DNA of 64,000 bases from an uncultured Bacteroidales bacterium (GTDB taxonomy: Bacteria; Bacteroidota; Bacteroidia; Bacteroidales; UBA932), in contig ONEF01000002.1 in assembly GCA_900316795.1 (NCBI GenBank), positions 62,001-126,000 on the forward strand. Reading direction: 5' to 3'. The notes beneath the pieces are model-generated. The model ran no database searches and was not told the origin of the DNA. It worked only from the letters and a program-made list of their open reading frames with translations. Within the stretch, counting starts at the first letter, position 1. Every line of letters starts with the position of its first letter. A program made the translations under genes and the position numbers. Shown here in pieces: positions 35,761-44,903 of the stretch.

Positions 35761-36255
35761 CTATGCGTCGGCAAATATCTTTCCGTCGTCCAGGGTTATC
35801 TTAAGCTTGGCATACTCGCTGTGGAAATCATTCTGCAGGCGGTCCAGGTACCTGGCACTCTCCCACTTGCACATTGGAAGGTCGTGAAGCAGATAGTTGC
35901 CGCAGGCCTCAGGGCGCGTAGCCGGAACTTCGGTCTGGGTCAGGATCCACTTCAGGCACTCAATGGTAAGGCTGCGCATGTCCTCAACGGTGTATGAACC
36001 TGTCATTATGATATACATCCCGGTAAGACATCCCATAGGACCAACGTAAACCACATCATCCTTGGCCCTGCTGTTGCGGAACCAGGTAGCCATCAGATGC
36101 TCCAGACTGTGCATGGCGGCAGGAGCCACTGCAGGTTCCTTGTTAGGTTCGGTAATCCGCAGGTCAAAAGTCGTAAAACCTTTATCCTCACGTGAAACAT
36201 AGATGCCCGGCTTAAGACGGGTATGATCAATGGTGAAACTCTGTATGACTTCCAT
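35761..36255 (-). CDS. luxS: S-ribosylhomocysteine lyase
   Basis: Splits S-ribosylhomocysteine into homocysteine and DPD, the precursor of AI-2, in the activated methyl cycle. The ATG at 36255 gives 164 residues, near the usual length; the ORF is open to 36282 but that start lies inside the promoter. Metal ligands are His49 and His53 in HSLEH and Cys118 in EACGNY; Cys76 in GPMGCLTG is the expected active-site cysteine. The neighbouring genes are unrelated; no pfs or metE is seen in the window. Confidence 0.97.
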   Translation of the reverse strand: MEVIQSFTIDHTRLKPGIYVSREDKGFTTFDLRITEPNKEPAVAPAAMHSLEHLMATWFRNSRAKDDVVYVGPMGCLTGMYIIMTGSYTVEDMRSLTIECLKWILTQTEVPATRPEACGNYLLHDLPMCKWESARYLDRLQNDFHSEYAKLKITLDDGKIFADA

Positions 36256-36279
36256 ATCGTGAATAATTTGAAACTCCAA

Positions 36280-36310
36280 CAAAGTTACTCATTTTCTGAA
36301 CTCTTTCAAA
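36280..36310 (-). promoter_or_regulatory. Bacteroidota promoter of luxS
   Basis: The minus strand reads TTTG (36307-36310), 19 bases, TAACTTTG (36280-36287): near-perfect boxes and spacing. It gives a leader of about 20 bases before ATG 36255. Confidence 0.72.
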
Positions 36311-36345
36311 AGTGCTGTTAAAGGCTACGGATGTGCACCTAAAAT

Positions 36346-36376
36346 AAAATGAGCCCGCCGTTCAGGCAGGCCCATT
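36346..36376 (-). terminator. Intrinsic terminator of the lysine-fermentation operon
   Basis: On the minus strand an 11-base stem (with two G-T pairs) forms from GGGCCTGCC and GGCGGGCTC around TGAAC, followed by a TTTTATTTT run. It lies about 30 bases after the etfA stop and upstream of luxS, so the two are insulated. Confidence 0.75.
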
Positions 36377-36406
36377 CTTGATATCTGGCTTTAGTCCAGA
36401 AGTACC

Positions 36407-37414
36407 TTACTTCTTGGTAACCATCTTGGAGAGCTTTTCGGTGAGCATAGGGATAATCTTGTGAACGTCCCCTACTATACCTACATCAGCGACACCGAAG
36501 ATAGGAGCGAACTTGTCCTTGTTGATGGCGATGATGAAATCACTCTCTTCCATACCTGCAAGGTGCTGGATGGCACCGCTGATACCGCAAGCCATATAGA
36601 GGGCAGGACGGACTGTCTTACCTGTCTGGCCAACCTGAACCTCGTGAGGCATTACGCCGGCGTCAACCATAGCTCTTGAAGAGGAAACCTGGGCGCCGAT
36701 AACGTCAGCCAGAGCCTGAAGCTTGGCAAATCCCTCAGGATTACCTACTCCACGACCTCCTGAAACCAGGATCTTGGCCTCGGTAATATCTACCTTGCCC
36801 TTGTTTTCCTTAACGCACTCAACAAGCTTTACCTTGAACTTGGAAGCGTCGAACTGAGGAGCGAACACCTCAACTTCACCCTTGCGGTTCTCATCGCGGG
36901 TACCTTTCTGCATAACGCCAGGACGTACGGTTGACATCTGTGGCCTGTGCTCGGTACACATGATGGTTGCCATAAGGTTACCTCCGAATGCAGGACGGGT
37001 CATAAGGAGCTCTCTGTCTTCAGAAATGTCCAGAGCGGTGCAGTCTGCAGTCAGACCGGTTGCCAATCTGGAAGCCAGCCTTGGACCGAGGTCTCTTCCG
37101 ATAGTGGTTGCACCAAGGAGAACGATGCTTGGTTTGTATTTGTCAATGGCCTGGCTCATTGCCTGTGAGTACTGCTCGGTAAGATAGTGCTCGAGTTCAG
37201 GAGCATCCATCACGATAACCCTGTCGGCACCCCATGCTATGAGTTCCTTGGCATTTTCGGTATTCTTGTATCCAGGATAGAAAGCTACCACTTCCTCTCC
37301 CAGCTTGTCTGCAAGCACTCTTGCCTTTCCTAAAAGTTCGAGGGCTACAGACTGGATTTTTCCGTCTCTTTGCTCGGCGAATACATATACGCCTTTAAAG
37401 TCTGATTTGTTCAT
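36407..37414 (-). CDS. etfA: Electron transfer flavoprotein alpha subunit
   Basis: FAD-binding half of the flavoprotein that serves the butyryl-CoA dehydrogenase. 335 residues, with an N-terminal adenine-nucleotide-like domain and the C-terminal FAD domain blocks GGRGVG, SSRAMVDAG, QVGQTGKTVRPALYMACG and SGAIQHLAGM. It is the last gene of the lysine operon, 19 bases after etfB. With etfB and bcd it could form a bifurcating complex that reduces ferredoxin while forming butyryl-CoA, as known for clostridial Bcd/Etf; bifurcation cannot be proven from the sequence. Confidence 0.95.
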   Translation of the reverse strand: MNKSDFKGVYVFAEQRDGKIQSVALELLGKARVLADKLGEEVVAFYPGYKNTENAKELIAWGADRVIVMDAPELEHYLTEQYSQAMSQAIDKYKPSIVLLGATTIGRDLGPRLASRLATGLTADCTALDISEDRELLMTRPAFGGNLMATIMCTEHRPQMSTVRPGVMQKGTRDENRKGEVEVFAPQFDASKFKVKLVECVKENKGKVDITEAKILVSGGRGVGNPEGFAKLQALADVIGAQVSSSRAMVDAGVMPHEVQVGQTGKTVRPALYMACGISGAIQHLAGMEESDFIIAINKDKFAPIFGVADVGIVGDVHKIIPMLTEKLSKMVTKK

Positions 37415-37433
37415 TTCTTTCAGTATTAGGCAA

Positions 37434-38216
37434 TTAGATAATAAATTTCTCTTTCATCTTGGCGATGATAACATCAACAGCCTGCTCCGGTTCCAGCTCG
37501 TAAACCTGGCCTGCAGCCTTGGTCTGCTTAGGGAATGCCTGCTTAACCTTGGTTGGAGAACCTTTGAGCCCGAGTTTGGAAGGATCAAGATCCAGATTGG
37601 CCTCTGTCCAGATTTCTACCTGGCGATCGAAAGCGTCAACGATACCGCCTACGTTCATGTAACGGGCCTTGTAGCCGGAAGCAAGAACGGTGAATACTGC
37701 AGGACCTTCAACATCCAGAATCTCGTAACCGTCTTCGGTTTCCTTCTTTACCCTGAAGTTGTTTTCTCCCTTATACTCGCAGTCAACAACATAAGACACC
37801 TGTGGAAGGTGGAGATGTTCTGCCATCTCAGGACCTACCTGGGCGGTATCTCCATCAATAGCCTGACGGCCGGTTATGATGAGGTCGTAAGGGATAGCCC
37901 TCAGAGCACCTGCCAAAGCGTTGGAAGTTGCAAGGGTGTCAGCACCTGCGAAAGCACGGCTGGTCAGGAGGATAGCCCTGTCCGCTCCCATAGCGAAAGC
38001 TTCTCTCAGAACCAGGTCGGCCTGTGGAGGACCCATCGTGATGACCGTTACGTTTGCACCGCATTTCTCTTTAAGCTGGAGAGCCAGCTCAAGACCACCC
38101 TTGTCGTCTGGGTTCATGATGGAAGGAACACCTTCTCTTATCAGCGTGTTCTTTACCGGATCAATTTTTACAACGGTTGTATCCGGAACTTGTTTTACAC
38201 AAACTACTATATTCAT
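37434..38216 (-). CDS. etfB: Electron transfer flavoprotein beta subunit
   Basis: 260-residue partner of EtfA, with typical blocks MNIVVCVKQVPDT, MNPDDKGGLELALQLKE, ADLVLREAFAMGADRAILL and GRQAIDGDTAQVGPE. The last block (DGDTAQVGPE) is the one that in bifurcating EtfB proteins contacts the second FAD. Located between bcd and etfA, 12 and 19 bases apart, in the order bcd-etfB-etfA seen in butyrate producers. Confidence 0.95.
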   Translation of the reverse strand: MNIVVCVKQVPDTTVVKIDPVKNTLIREGVPSIMNPDDKGGLELALQLKEKCGANVTVITMGPPQADLVLREAFAMGADRAILLTSRAFAGADTLATSNALAGALRAIPYDLIITGRQAIDGDTAQVGPEMAEHLHLPQVSYVVDCEYKGENNFRVKKETEDGYEILDVEGPAVFTVLASGYKARYMNVGGIVDAFDRQVEIWTEANLDLDPSKLGLKGSPTKVKQAFPKQTKAAGQVYELEPEQAVDVIIAKMKEKFII

Positions 38217-38228
38217 AATCTGACTTTT

Positions 38229-39371
38229 TTACTTCTTGAACAATTTTCCGGCAATAACCATTCTCTGAACTTCTGAGGTACCCTCGTAGATTTCAGTAAT
38301 CTTGGCGTCTCTCATCATTCTCTCGACAGGATATTCCCTTGTGTAACCATAACCTCCATGGAACTGTACAGCCTTGGTTGTCATCTCCATTGCTGTTTCT
38401 GCAGCAAAGAGTTTTGCCATGGCTGCGTCTGCGCTGAACGGCATTCCATGGTCTTTCTTCCAGGCAGCTGCCCTTACCAGGTATCTTGCGGCCTCGATCT
38501 TGGTCTGAAGGTCTGCGAGCTGGAACTGGGTGTTCTGGAACTGGGAGAGGCTCTTGCCGAACTGCTTTCTTTCCTTGCAGTACTTGACGGTCTCGTCCAT
38601 GGCGCCCTGAGCGATACCCAGAGCCTGTGCGGCGATACCTATACGGCCACCGTCCAGAGTCTTCATCGCAACTGCAAAGCCACCACCGAGTTTGCCGAGC
38701 ATATTAGCTTTTGGAACGCGGCAGTTTTCGAATATGAGCTCGCAGGTAGCACTTCCCCTGATACCCATCTTGTGCTCCTTCTTCCCGATTGAGAAACCAG
38801 GGGTGGAAGCTTCAACGATGAAGGTGGTGATGCCCTTGTTACCCTTTGACTTGTCTGTCATTGTGGCAATAACGTAAACATCAGCCTCACCTGCGTTGGT
38901 GATGAATATCTTGGTTCCGTTGAGGATGTAGTCGTCTCCGTCCTCAACTGCCATTGTCTGCTGTGCGGAAGCGTCTGTTCCGGCGTTAGGCTCGGTAAGA
39001 CCGAAAGCGCCAATCCACTCGCCGCTGGCAAGTTTAGGCAGATACTTCTGCTTCTGCTCTTCAGTTCCGTTGTCAAGGATAGCATCCTCGCAAAGTGAAG
39101 TGTGGGCTGAAACAATAACGCCAGTAGTAGCACAAACTCTTGAAAGCTCCTCTATGGCAACGGTGTACATAACGTGGTCTCCGCCGGCTCCACCGTAAAC
39201 CTTTGGTGTAGGGATACCCATTACACCAAGTTTTCCGAGCTTCTTTACGTTCTCAGTAGGAAATTTTTCCTCCTCATCAACTTCTGCAGCAATAGGTTTC
39301 ACCTCTTTTTCGGCGAACTCCCTTATCATCTGCTGAAACAGTTTCTGGGATTTAGTAAGTTCGAAATCCAT
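38229..39371 (-). CDS. bcd: Butyryl-CoA dehydrogenase (acyl-CoA dehydrogenase)
   Basis: FAD enzyme reducing crotonyl-CoA to butyryl-CoA with EtfAB, the electron sink of the pathway. 380 residues, full length. Blocks: GLTEPNAGTDAS, IFITNAGEADVYV, GIRGSATCEL, the C-terminal GGYGYTREYPVERMMRDAK and the catalytic glutamate region EIYEGTSEVQ. Twelve bases separate it from both atoA and etfB. Confidence 0.94.
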   Translation of the reverse strand: MDFELTKSQKLFQQMIREFAEKEVKPIAAEVDEEEKFPTENVKKLGKLGVMGIPTPKVYGGAGGDHVMYTVAIEELSRVCATTGVIVSAHTSLCEDAILDNGTEEQKQKYLPKLASGEWIGAFGLTEPNAGTDASAQQTMAVEDGDDYILNGTKIFITNAGEADVYVIATMTDKSKGNKGITTFIVEASTPGFSIGKKEHKMGIRGSATCELIFENCRVPKANMLGKLGGGFAVAMKTLDGGRIGIAAQALGIAQGAMDETVKYCKERKQFGKSLSQFQNTQFQLADLQTKIEAARYLVRAAAWKKDHGMPFSADAAMAKLFAAETAMEMTTKAVQFHGGYGYTREYPVERMMRDAKITEIYEGTSEVQRMVIAGKLFKK

Positions 39372-39383
39372 ATCTTAAAAATT

Positions 39384-40049
39384 CTAAAGTTCTATCTTTT
39401 TCAAATCAGGGGCAATAATAAGTGTAGCCTCAGTGGCTGCCTGAACCTGCTCAACAGTGAACTCAGGGTTGATTTCGCTGAGAACGATTCCTTCAGGGGT
39501 AATGTTCATAACACCCATTTCGGTGATGATCATGTTCACCTGACCAGCTGCTGTAAGAGGCAAGCGGCACTTCTTCAGGATCTTAGGGTTGCCCTTTGCG
39601 GTGTGCTCCATAGTGAGGATAACCTTGTTGGCTCCCACCAGAAGGTCCATTGCGCCACCCATTCCAGGAGCTTTCTTTCCAGGGATGATCCAGTTTGCAA
39701 GGTCTCCCTTCTCGTCAACTTCAAGAGCGCCGAGGAAAGTAACATTGACATGACCGCCACGAACCATAGCGAAGCTGGTAGCAGAGTCAAAAGAAGCGGC
39801 ACCGGGCTCGTGTGAGATGTATCCGCCGCCGGCATCAATCCAGTGAGGATCCCTCTGGCCCCCGGAAAGTGCAGGATCTGCAGCCATTCCAAGGCAACCG
39901 TTCTCTGACTGGATAGTAACAGTCACTCCCTCAGGTAGATAGTTAGGAATAAGGGTTGGAAGTCCGATACCCAGATTCACAACGTCGCCGTCCTTTACCT
40001 CAAGGGCAGCACGCTTTGCAATAAACTCTCTAATTTGCTGTTTATCCAT
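39384..40049 (-). CDS. atoA: Butyryl-CoA:acetoacetate CoA-transferase beta subunit
   Basis: Catalytic subunit of a class I CoA transferase, 221 residues, with the SENG motif holding the CoA-accepting glutamate near residue 49, then GGGYISHEPGAASFDS and KAPGMGGAMDLL. In this pathway it returns CoA from butyryl-CoA to acetoacetate, releasing butyrate. Its partner, the alpha subunit, is nine genes upstream at 48604 (first gene of the operon), an unusual separation of subunits. Confidence 0.92.
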   Translation of the reverse strand: MDKQQIREFIAKRAALEVKDGDVVNLGIGLPTLIPNYLPEGVTVTIQSENGCLGMAADPALSGGQRDPHWIDAGGGYISHEPGAASFDSATSFAMVRGGHVNVTFLGALEVDEKGDLANWIIPGKKAPGMGGAMDLLVGANKVILTMEHTAKGNPKILKKCRLPLTAAGQVNMIITEMGVMNITPEGIVLSEINPEFTVEQVQAATEATLIIAPDLKKIEL

Positions 40050-40079
40050 AATAGTGATATTTAATGATTGATATTGTGT

Positions 40080-40868
40080 TTACTTGTTGTGTCTCTTTAC
40101 AAATTCCTCAGCGATGAAGCTTGCCACATCATCCGCATAGGTGTTGGTGCCGAAGCCGGCATCATAACCAAGCTCCTTGGCAAGCTCGTGGCTTATACGG
40201 GCCCCTCCGCACACGACAATCATCTTGTCTCTAAGACCTTCAGCATCCATAAGCTCTATGAGATTGGTAAGGTTCTGGATATGAACATCTTTCTGAGTAA
40301 CCGTCTGGCTCACCAGCAGAGCGTCTGCCTTGAGCTCGATAGCCTTTGCAAGGAATTCTTCGTTAGGCACCTGGCTGCCGAGGTTATAAGCCTCGATCAT
40401 CCTGTACCTCTCCAGACCGTAGTGTCCGGCATAACCTTTCATGTTCATTATGGCATCGATTCCCACGGTATGGGCATCGGTTCCGGTGCTGGCGCCTACA
40501 ACTACAAGAGGACGGCCTATCTTTTCCTGGATGAAGTCGTCACAAGCCTCCATGCTCATTGTCTTGGATTCAACCTTAGGAACATAGATGTCGGCATAAT
40601 TCACTGTCATTGTGCTGCTTCCATAGCAATTGAAGAAAGTGAACCCAGGAGTGAGTTCCTGCGAGAACACTACCAGAGGATTCTCAAAACCCATCTTCTT
40701 GAGAAGCTGCTTTGCTGCTTCTATAGCTTCCGGACCGGCAGGGACAGGGAGCGTGAAGCTGAGCTGCACCTTTCCGTCATTCATCGTGTCGCCGTAAGGC
40801 TTTACTTTTTTCAGGTCAAGAGTCTTGTCGTAATTCTTGGCCTCCATTGAATACAGACCTTCACTCAT
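40080..40868 (-). CDS. kamE: Lysine 5,6-aminomutase beta subunit (B12-binding)
   Basis: Adenosylcobalamin- and PLP-binding subunit that, with KamD, shifts the terminal amino group of beta-lysine to give 3,5-diaminohexanoate. 262 residues. The B12 motif DxHxxG is at D131-H133-G136 (TGTDAHTVGIDAI) and Lys144 in MNMKG matches the PLP-binding lysine known in the clostridial enzyme. It lies two bases after kamD. Confidence 0.96.
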   Translation of the reverse strand: MSEGLYSMEAKNYDKTLDLKKVKPYGDTMNDGKVQLSFTLPVPAGPEAIEAAKQLLKKMGFENPLVVFSQELTPGFTFFNCYGSSTMTVNYADIYVPKVESKTMSMEACDDFIQEKIGRPLVVVGASTGTDAHTVGIDAIMNMKGYAGHYGLERYRMIEAYNLGSQVPNEEFLAKAIELKADALLVSQTVTQKDVHIQNLTNLIELMDAEGLRDKMIVVCGGARISHELAKELGYDAGFGTNTYADDVASFIAEEFVKRHNK

Positions 40869-40870
40869 CT

Positions 40871-42430
40871 TTATTTCCTCCCTTTCATAAGTTCAATAAA
40901 CGGATTCATGTAATTGGCACCCTTTTCGGTTACGCCGTCAAGTCCCTTGCCACCGTTCTTAGGCCTCTTTACATCGCCGAACTTACCCTGTTCCAGCGTG
41001 TTGAAAAGACCTTCGGAAGTCATTTCCTGCAGCAGGTTGATGGCATTGTCAAGAACTTCCTTGGCCCTTGAGCGGATTATGCCGCCTTCCTTGAATTCAA
41101 CTTCCTCTCCGATGTCGTGAAGATTGTTGAATATGTAGTTGGCGTTCTCAATTGAAAGGAAACGGTCGCTCATGAACGGGGTGTGGATTGCCTCGGTAGG
41201 CATACCCAGAAGCTGAAGGCCCTGGTGTGTCCAGATACCCACTATGTTGAACAGAGCATCCTGGATGTGGCCTCTGAATATATTTCCTGTCATGAATTTT
41301 GTAGGTGGCATATACTTAAGCGGAGCGTTAGGGAAAATCTCCCTTGTCATCTGTGCCTGGGCCAGTTCAAGCAGGAATCCGTTCTTGTGCATAGGATCCA
41401 TCTCAAAAGCGTGGCCCAGACCCATCTGCTCTTCAGGAAGACCGGCGAAAAGAGCCAGCTGCTCATTGATAAGGTCTGAAGCCAGAACAGTGTGGGCAGC
41501 CTCAATCGCGTCTGCCGTTGTAAGGTAGTTGTCCTCTCCTGTATTGATAATTACGCCTGCAAAGCCGTTGATTATCCTTGAGAAGTACTGGTCAATGAGC
41601 GTGCGCTGCATGTTGATGTCGCGGAAGAGGATTCCGTAAAGGGCATCGTTGAGCATTACATCCAGTCCTTCCAATGCACCCATAATTGCAATTTCAGGCA
41701 TGCAAAGTCCTGAGCAATAATTGCAAAGACGGATGTAGCGGTGGAGTTCCTCCCCTACCTCGTCAAGAGCCTTCCTCATTATGCGGAAGTTCTCCTGAGT
41801 GGCGAATGTACCTCCGAATCCTTCTGTGGTGGCCCCGTAAGGAACATAGTCCAGAAGGCTCTGGCCGGTCGTACGGATCACGGCTATGATGTCTGCCCCT
41901 TGCCTTGCTGCAGCCTGGGCCTGGACTACATCTTCATATATGTTTCCGGTAGCCACAATCACGTAAATGTAAGGACGGGCACGGTCCTCGCCGTACTCAG
42001 CCACGTATTTCTCTCTGCGAAGCCTGTGATTGCGGATCCTTTCTATGGTAGCGTCTATAACCGGCTGAACAGCGGCCTGGAGCTTTACAGGGTCCGTAAC
42101 TTTGGCTTCCTTTGTGATGTCAAAACCCTCGTTTGCAATTTTTTCAGCAATCTGCTGCGGAGAAAGACCTGTGCTTATCATCGCGTTTGCAATGTAGAAC
42201 ATCACACCCTGTGAAAGCACTCCTTTCTCCTTGAGCGAATCTACCAGCACGTTAGGAAGCGGGACATTGCTTTCGTCCACGCCGTCAATACCCAATGCAC
42301 GGGCTATAGTCCTTTCCGTGGCAACGGTAGTATAGCGCTCCACAAAAGCCTGCACCTCTATCGCAACCTTCTCTGCCAAGGATTTCGCGAGGCGGACTTT
42401 TTCAAAATCTAAACCTACTTTACTCTGCAT
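40871..42430 (-). CDS. kamD: Lysine 5,6-aminomutase alpha subunit
   Basis: 519-residue TIM-barrel subunit of the B12-dependent aminomutase, full length. Typical stretches include RTTGQSLLDYVPYGATTEGFGG, RLCNYCSGLCMPEIA and GLGHAFEMDP. It directly precedes kamE, with only two bases between them, so the subunits are coupled. Together they act on beta-lysine made by KamA. Confidence 0.96.
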   Translation of the reverse strand: MQSKVGLDFEKVRLAKSLAEKVAIEVQAFVERYTTVATERTIARALGIDGVDESNVPLPNVLVDSLKEKGVLSQGVMFYIANAMISTGLSPQQIAEKIANEGFDITKEAKVTDPVKLQAAVQPVIDATIERIRNHRLRREKYVAEYGEDRARPYIYVIVATGNIYEDVVQAQAAARQGADIIAVIRTTGQSLLDYVPYGATTEGFGGTFATQENFRIMRKALDEVGEELHRYIRLCNYCSGLCMPEIAIMGALEGLDVMLNDALYGILFRDINMQRTLIDQYFSRIINGFAGVIINTGEDNYLTTADAIEAAHTVLASDLINEQLALFAGLPEEQMGLGHAFEMDPMHKNGFLLELAQAQMTREIFPNAPLKYMPPTKFMTGNIFRGHIQDALFNIVGIWTHQGLQLLGMPTEAIHTPFMSDRFLSIENANYIFNNLHDIGEEVEFKEGGIIRSRAKEVLDNAINLLQEMTSEGLFNTLEQGKFGDVKRPKNGGKGLDGVTEKGANYMNPFIELMKGRK

Positions 42431-42468
42431 ATCAGTTAGTTTGTTGTGAAGTACTTATTATTGTTATA

Positions 42469-43875
42469 TTATCTGTTGTCTTCTTCTGACAGGATCTTCT
42501 CCGCCTCATCGAGCCACACCGGATCAATGTCCAGGCTCCGGGCAACATTTATGGCCTCGTGAGGAATCTCACCTTCAACCGTCTCAATTAGAGAATAATC
42601 CATCTTTCCTGCTGAAAGCCCCTTCACTTTCAATCTCCTGAAGAAATCTCCGGGAACATTGTAGTGGGTAGTCATCAGCACCGATATCTTCTTGTCTTTC
42701 AGTATGTCAAGCAAAGCCCTCACCAGAGCCGTCCCTTCAATCGGGTTGGTCGTCCTGGCAGGCTCATCTATCAGGGCGAGCATCCTTGAGCCTGTGCGCA
42801 TCCCCTTCAGCACATTGTCAATGGCCTTGACCTCACCGGCAAAAGAACTCAAGCCTGAAGACAGGTCCTGGTCATCGCCGATGCATACTCTTATGTCTTC
42901 CTTGATGTCTATCTTGGCAGACTCCGCAGCCACACCGAAACCGAACTGGAAAAGCAGCTGGTTGAGTGCGGCCATCTTCAGCACCACGCTCTTTCCGCCC
43001 ATGTTGGCTCCGATTATGGTAACGCTTTCCAGGGAGAAACTAAGGTCCACCGGCTGGAACTGTTTTTTCTTTCCACCCATAGAAGCTTGGCTCTCATATA
43101 GATGCACAACATACGGATGGAACATACCCTTGTACACCGTCCGGGAGTCATCAGAAACCTCAGGGATGCAAAGCCCCATCACCTTCATCTGAAGGCACTT
43201 GGCAAGGAGAATGTCAAGATCTCCCATTGCATCTATGGCCTGCCTTATCTCAGCGATATGGTTTTTCAGCAGGTGTGAAAGATTCTCCCTGATATCCCTT
43301 TCAAGAAGTCTTTCTTTCTCTATCAGTTCAAGGAGCCGGTCGGAAGTCACAGACAAGTCAGGAGACAGCCCCTGGAGTTTCTTTATGTCTGCCCTGATCC
43401 TTCCAAGTTCCTTGGAGTAAATGTCATACACATAAAAGCTCTCGATTCTCATCCCCTCCGGATCCAGTATGGAAACAACCTTTTCCATATCCGGTATCTC
43501 AACGCCTTCCAGGGAGAGAGCCTTAACCCCTTCTCTGACATGGCCGGCAAGCAGCCCCACGTACTTTATCTCAAACAGGTCCACGTCATCAAGCACCACA
43601 TCCCGCTGAAGCCTGTCAAGCGTCCCTGTTATGTCTCTAAGGCACATAAGCCTGTGCTTGAGAGCGGCAAGAGACGACGAAACCTGCGGAGAAGGATTGA
43701 AGTAGAGAATCCTGAAGCATCTTTCCAGGGTCTTGTAGGTCTTTTCTACTTCTTCCCTTGTCTGCAACATAGGAGTATTCAGCAGACGGCTCCTGCCGCA
43801 GGCAGACTGCAGCTGAAGTTCATCAAACATGAACCTAATTCCGCACGGTATGTCCAGACACTCTCTAAATAACAT
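42469..43875 (-). CDS. kamC: Lysine 5,6-aminomutase reactivase ATPase, MutS-like (KamC)
   Basis: A 468-residue protein with a MutS-type ATPase domain at its C-terminal half: P-loop GANMGGKSVVLK, Walker B region LALIDEPARTTNP and MTTHY. It lacks the MutS mismatch-recognition and clamp domains. In lysine-fermentation clusters this MutS-like protein is KamC, proposed to act with KamB in reactivating the B12-inactivated aminomutase, so I do not call it DNA repair. It lies between kamB (two-base gap) and kamD (38 bases). Confidence 0.88.
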   Translation of the reverse strand: MLFRECLDIPCGIRFMFDELQLQSACGRSRLLNTPMLQTREEVEKTYKTLERCFRILYFNPSPQVSSSLAALKHRLMCLRDITGTLDRLQRDVVLDDVDLFEIKYVGLLAGHVREGVKALSLEGVEIPDMEKVVSILDPEGMRIESFYVYDIYSKELGRIRADIKKLQGLSPDLSVTSDRLLELIEKERLLERDIRENLSHLLKNHIAEIRQAIDAMGDLDILLAKCLQMKVMGLCIPEVSDDSRTVYKGMFHPYVVHLYESQASMGGKKKQFQPVDLSFSLESVTIIGANMGGKSVVLKMAALNQLLFQFGFGVAAESAKIDIKEDIRVCIGDDQDLSSGLSSFAGEVKAIDNVLKGMRTGSRMLALIDEPARTTNPIEGTALVRALLDILKDKKISVLMTTHYNVPGDFFRRLKVKGLSAGKMDYSLIETVEGEIPHEAINVARSLDIDPVWLDEAEKILSEEDNR

Positions 43876-43877
43876 GA

Positions 43878-44894
43878 TCAGATAGTTTCTCTGTTTTTTA
43901 CTATATCATATACAGGCACTCCTACGGCCTCCTGCATTTTCCTGCAAAGCAAATCCGAATCAAGCACAAAGCCCCTCGGACTTGTAGGGTTTACGCAAAC
44001 CGCTATGAGCTTGCTCTTTCTGAGGACCTTCAGACGGCCTCCCTTCTTAAGGAAAACCCTGTAAGATTGCTCAGAGACGAATATCTTGGTGAAATCTGCC
44101 ACCACAAGGTCTATATCCTTCACTCTCTTGGAATCAGATATCAACCCCAGGAACCTGTCCGTCAAAGCTCCTGAAACAAAAACCGCCACGCTCCTTCCCG
44201 TCACATCGTCTTTTATCTTGTCTATCGCCAGGGAAGACTCCACGTGGAAATCAATGAGATTGCCTTCAGAATCAATCCCCCACAGACCTTTTTCCAGCCC
44301 GTCGAATTTTCGGCAAACCGCTTCGTCAGCCCTTTCCAACCGCACCAGTTCCACTATGAACTTTGTCCTTCTGACCAGTGTAGCCAGATCCACTGAATAG
44401 GCTGCACCGGTAGTAAGTACCAGGCTCTCACTGATTACCGGAGATGCGCTGCTGAGCCTGGAAAGCGCACCGTCCACTATTGTCAGGTACGGTGTGAACT
44501 TTTCCACTCCTGAGGCCCACCTGGCCAGGGCCTGCGCGGAAGAAGGTCCGCTGAGAAGCACCTTCCCGCTTCTGAGAACACGGGCAGTGACAATCCTGCC
44601 CAATGAACTCCTCTCGGAAGTTATCTCCAGAAGTTCGCTCAGAACACGTCTGCGGGCGTAGAAAACTTCTGAAGTCGAGAAAATGGTACCTTCCTTGAGT
44701 ATTATCTCAGGCTTGGCCGTTCCGGTCACCTGATCCTTGCTCTCCCCGTCTATCCCGATCGAGGTTACCGCCACACGGCAAGTGGACGGTAACCTGTCCA
44801 GGATAAAATTCAGGCACACGGTCTTTCCAGTGTTTTTCTCCAGCCCTACTATCGAGAGGCTCTTGAATTTGAGTATATCACTGATGAAAGACAT
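43878..44894 (-). CDS. kamB: Lysine 5,6-aminomutase reactivase subunit KamB
   Basis: A 338-residue protein with an N-terminal P-loop GLEKNTGKT (residues 17-25). The rest is specific to KamB proteins of lysine-fermenting bacteria. It is thought to form the reactivating factor with KamC, replacing damaged cobalamin or restoring activity. Located between kamA (9-base gap) and kamC (two bases), as in Fusobacterium and clostridial clusters. Biochemical evidence for the family is thin, so the role rests mainly on context. Confidence 0.85.
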   Translation of the reverse strand: MSFISDILKFKSLSIVGLEKNTGKTVCLNFILDRLPSTCRVAVTSIGIDGESKDQVTGTAKPEIILKEGTIFSTSEVFYARRRVLSELLEITSERSSLGRIVTARVLRSGKVLLSGPSSAQALARWASGVEKFTPYLTIVDGALSRLSSASPVISESLVLTTGAAYSVDLATLVRRTKFIVELVRLERADEAVCRKFDGLEKGLWGIDSEGNLIDFHVESSLAIDKIKDDVTGRSVAVFVSGALTDRFLGLISDSKRVKDIDLVVADFTKIFVSEQSYRVFLKKGGRLKVLRKSKLIAVCVNPTSPRGFVLDSDLLCRKMQEAVGVPVYDIVKNRETI

Positions 44895-44903
44895 TGTGCA
44901 GCG

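Noticed and set aside
37305-38276. 323-codon plus-strand open frame over etfB
   Set aside because: Antisense to a well-conserved etfB and etfA; composition (Cys/Ser/His-rich, no family) is that of a shadow frame.
42469-43875. MutS DNA mismatch repair protein
   Set aside because: Only the ATPase part resembles MutS; mismatch-binding and clamp domains are missing and the gene is inside the lysine aminomutase operon, so KamC fits better.
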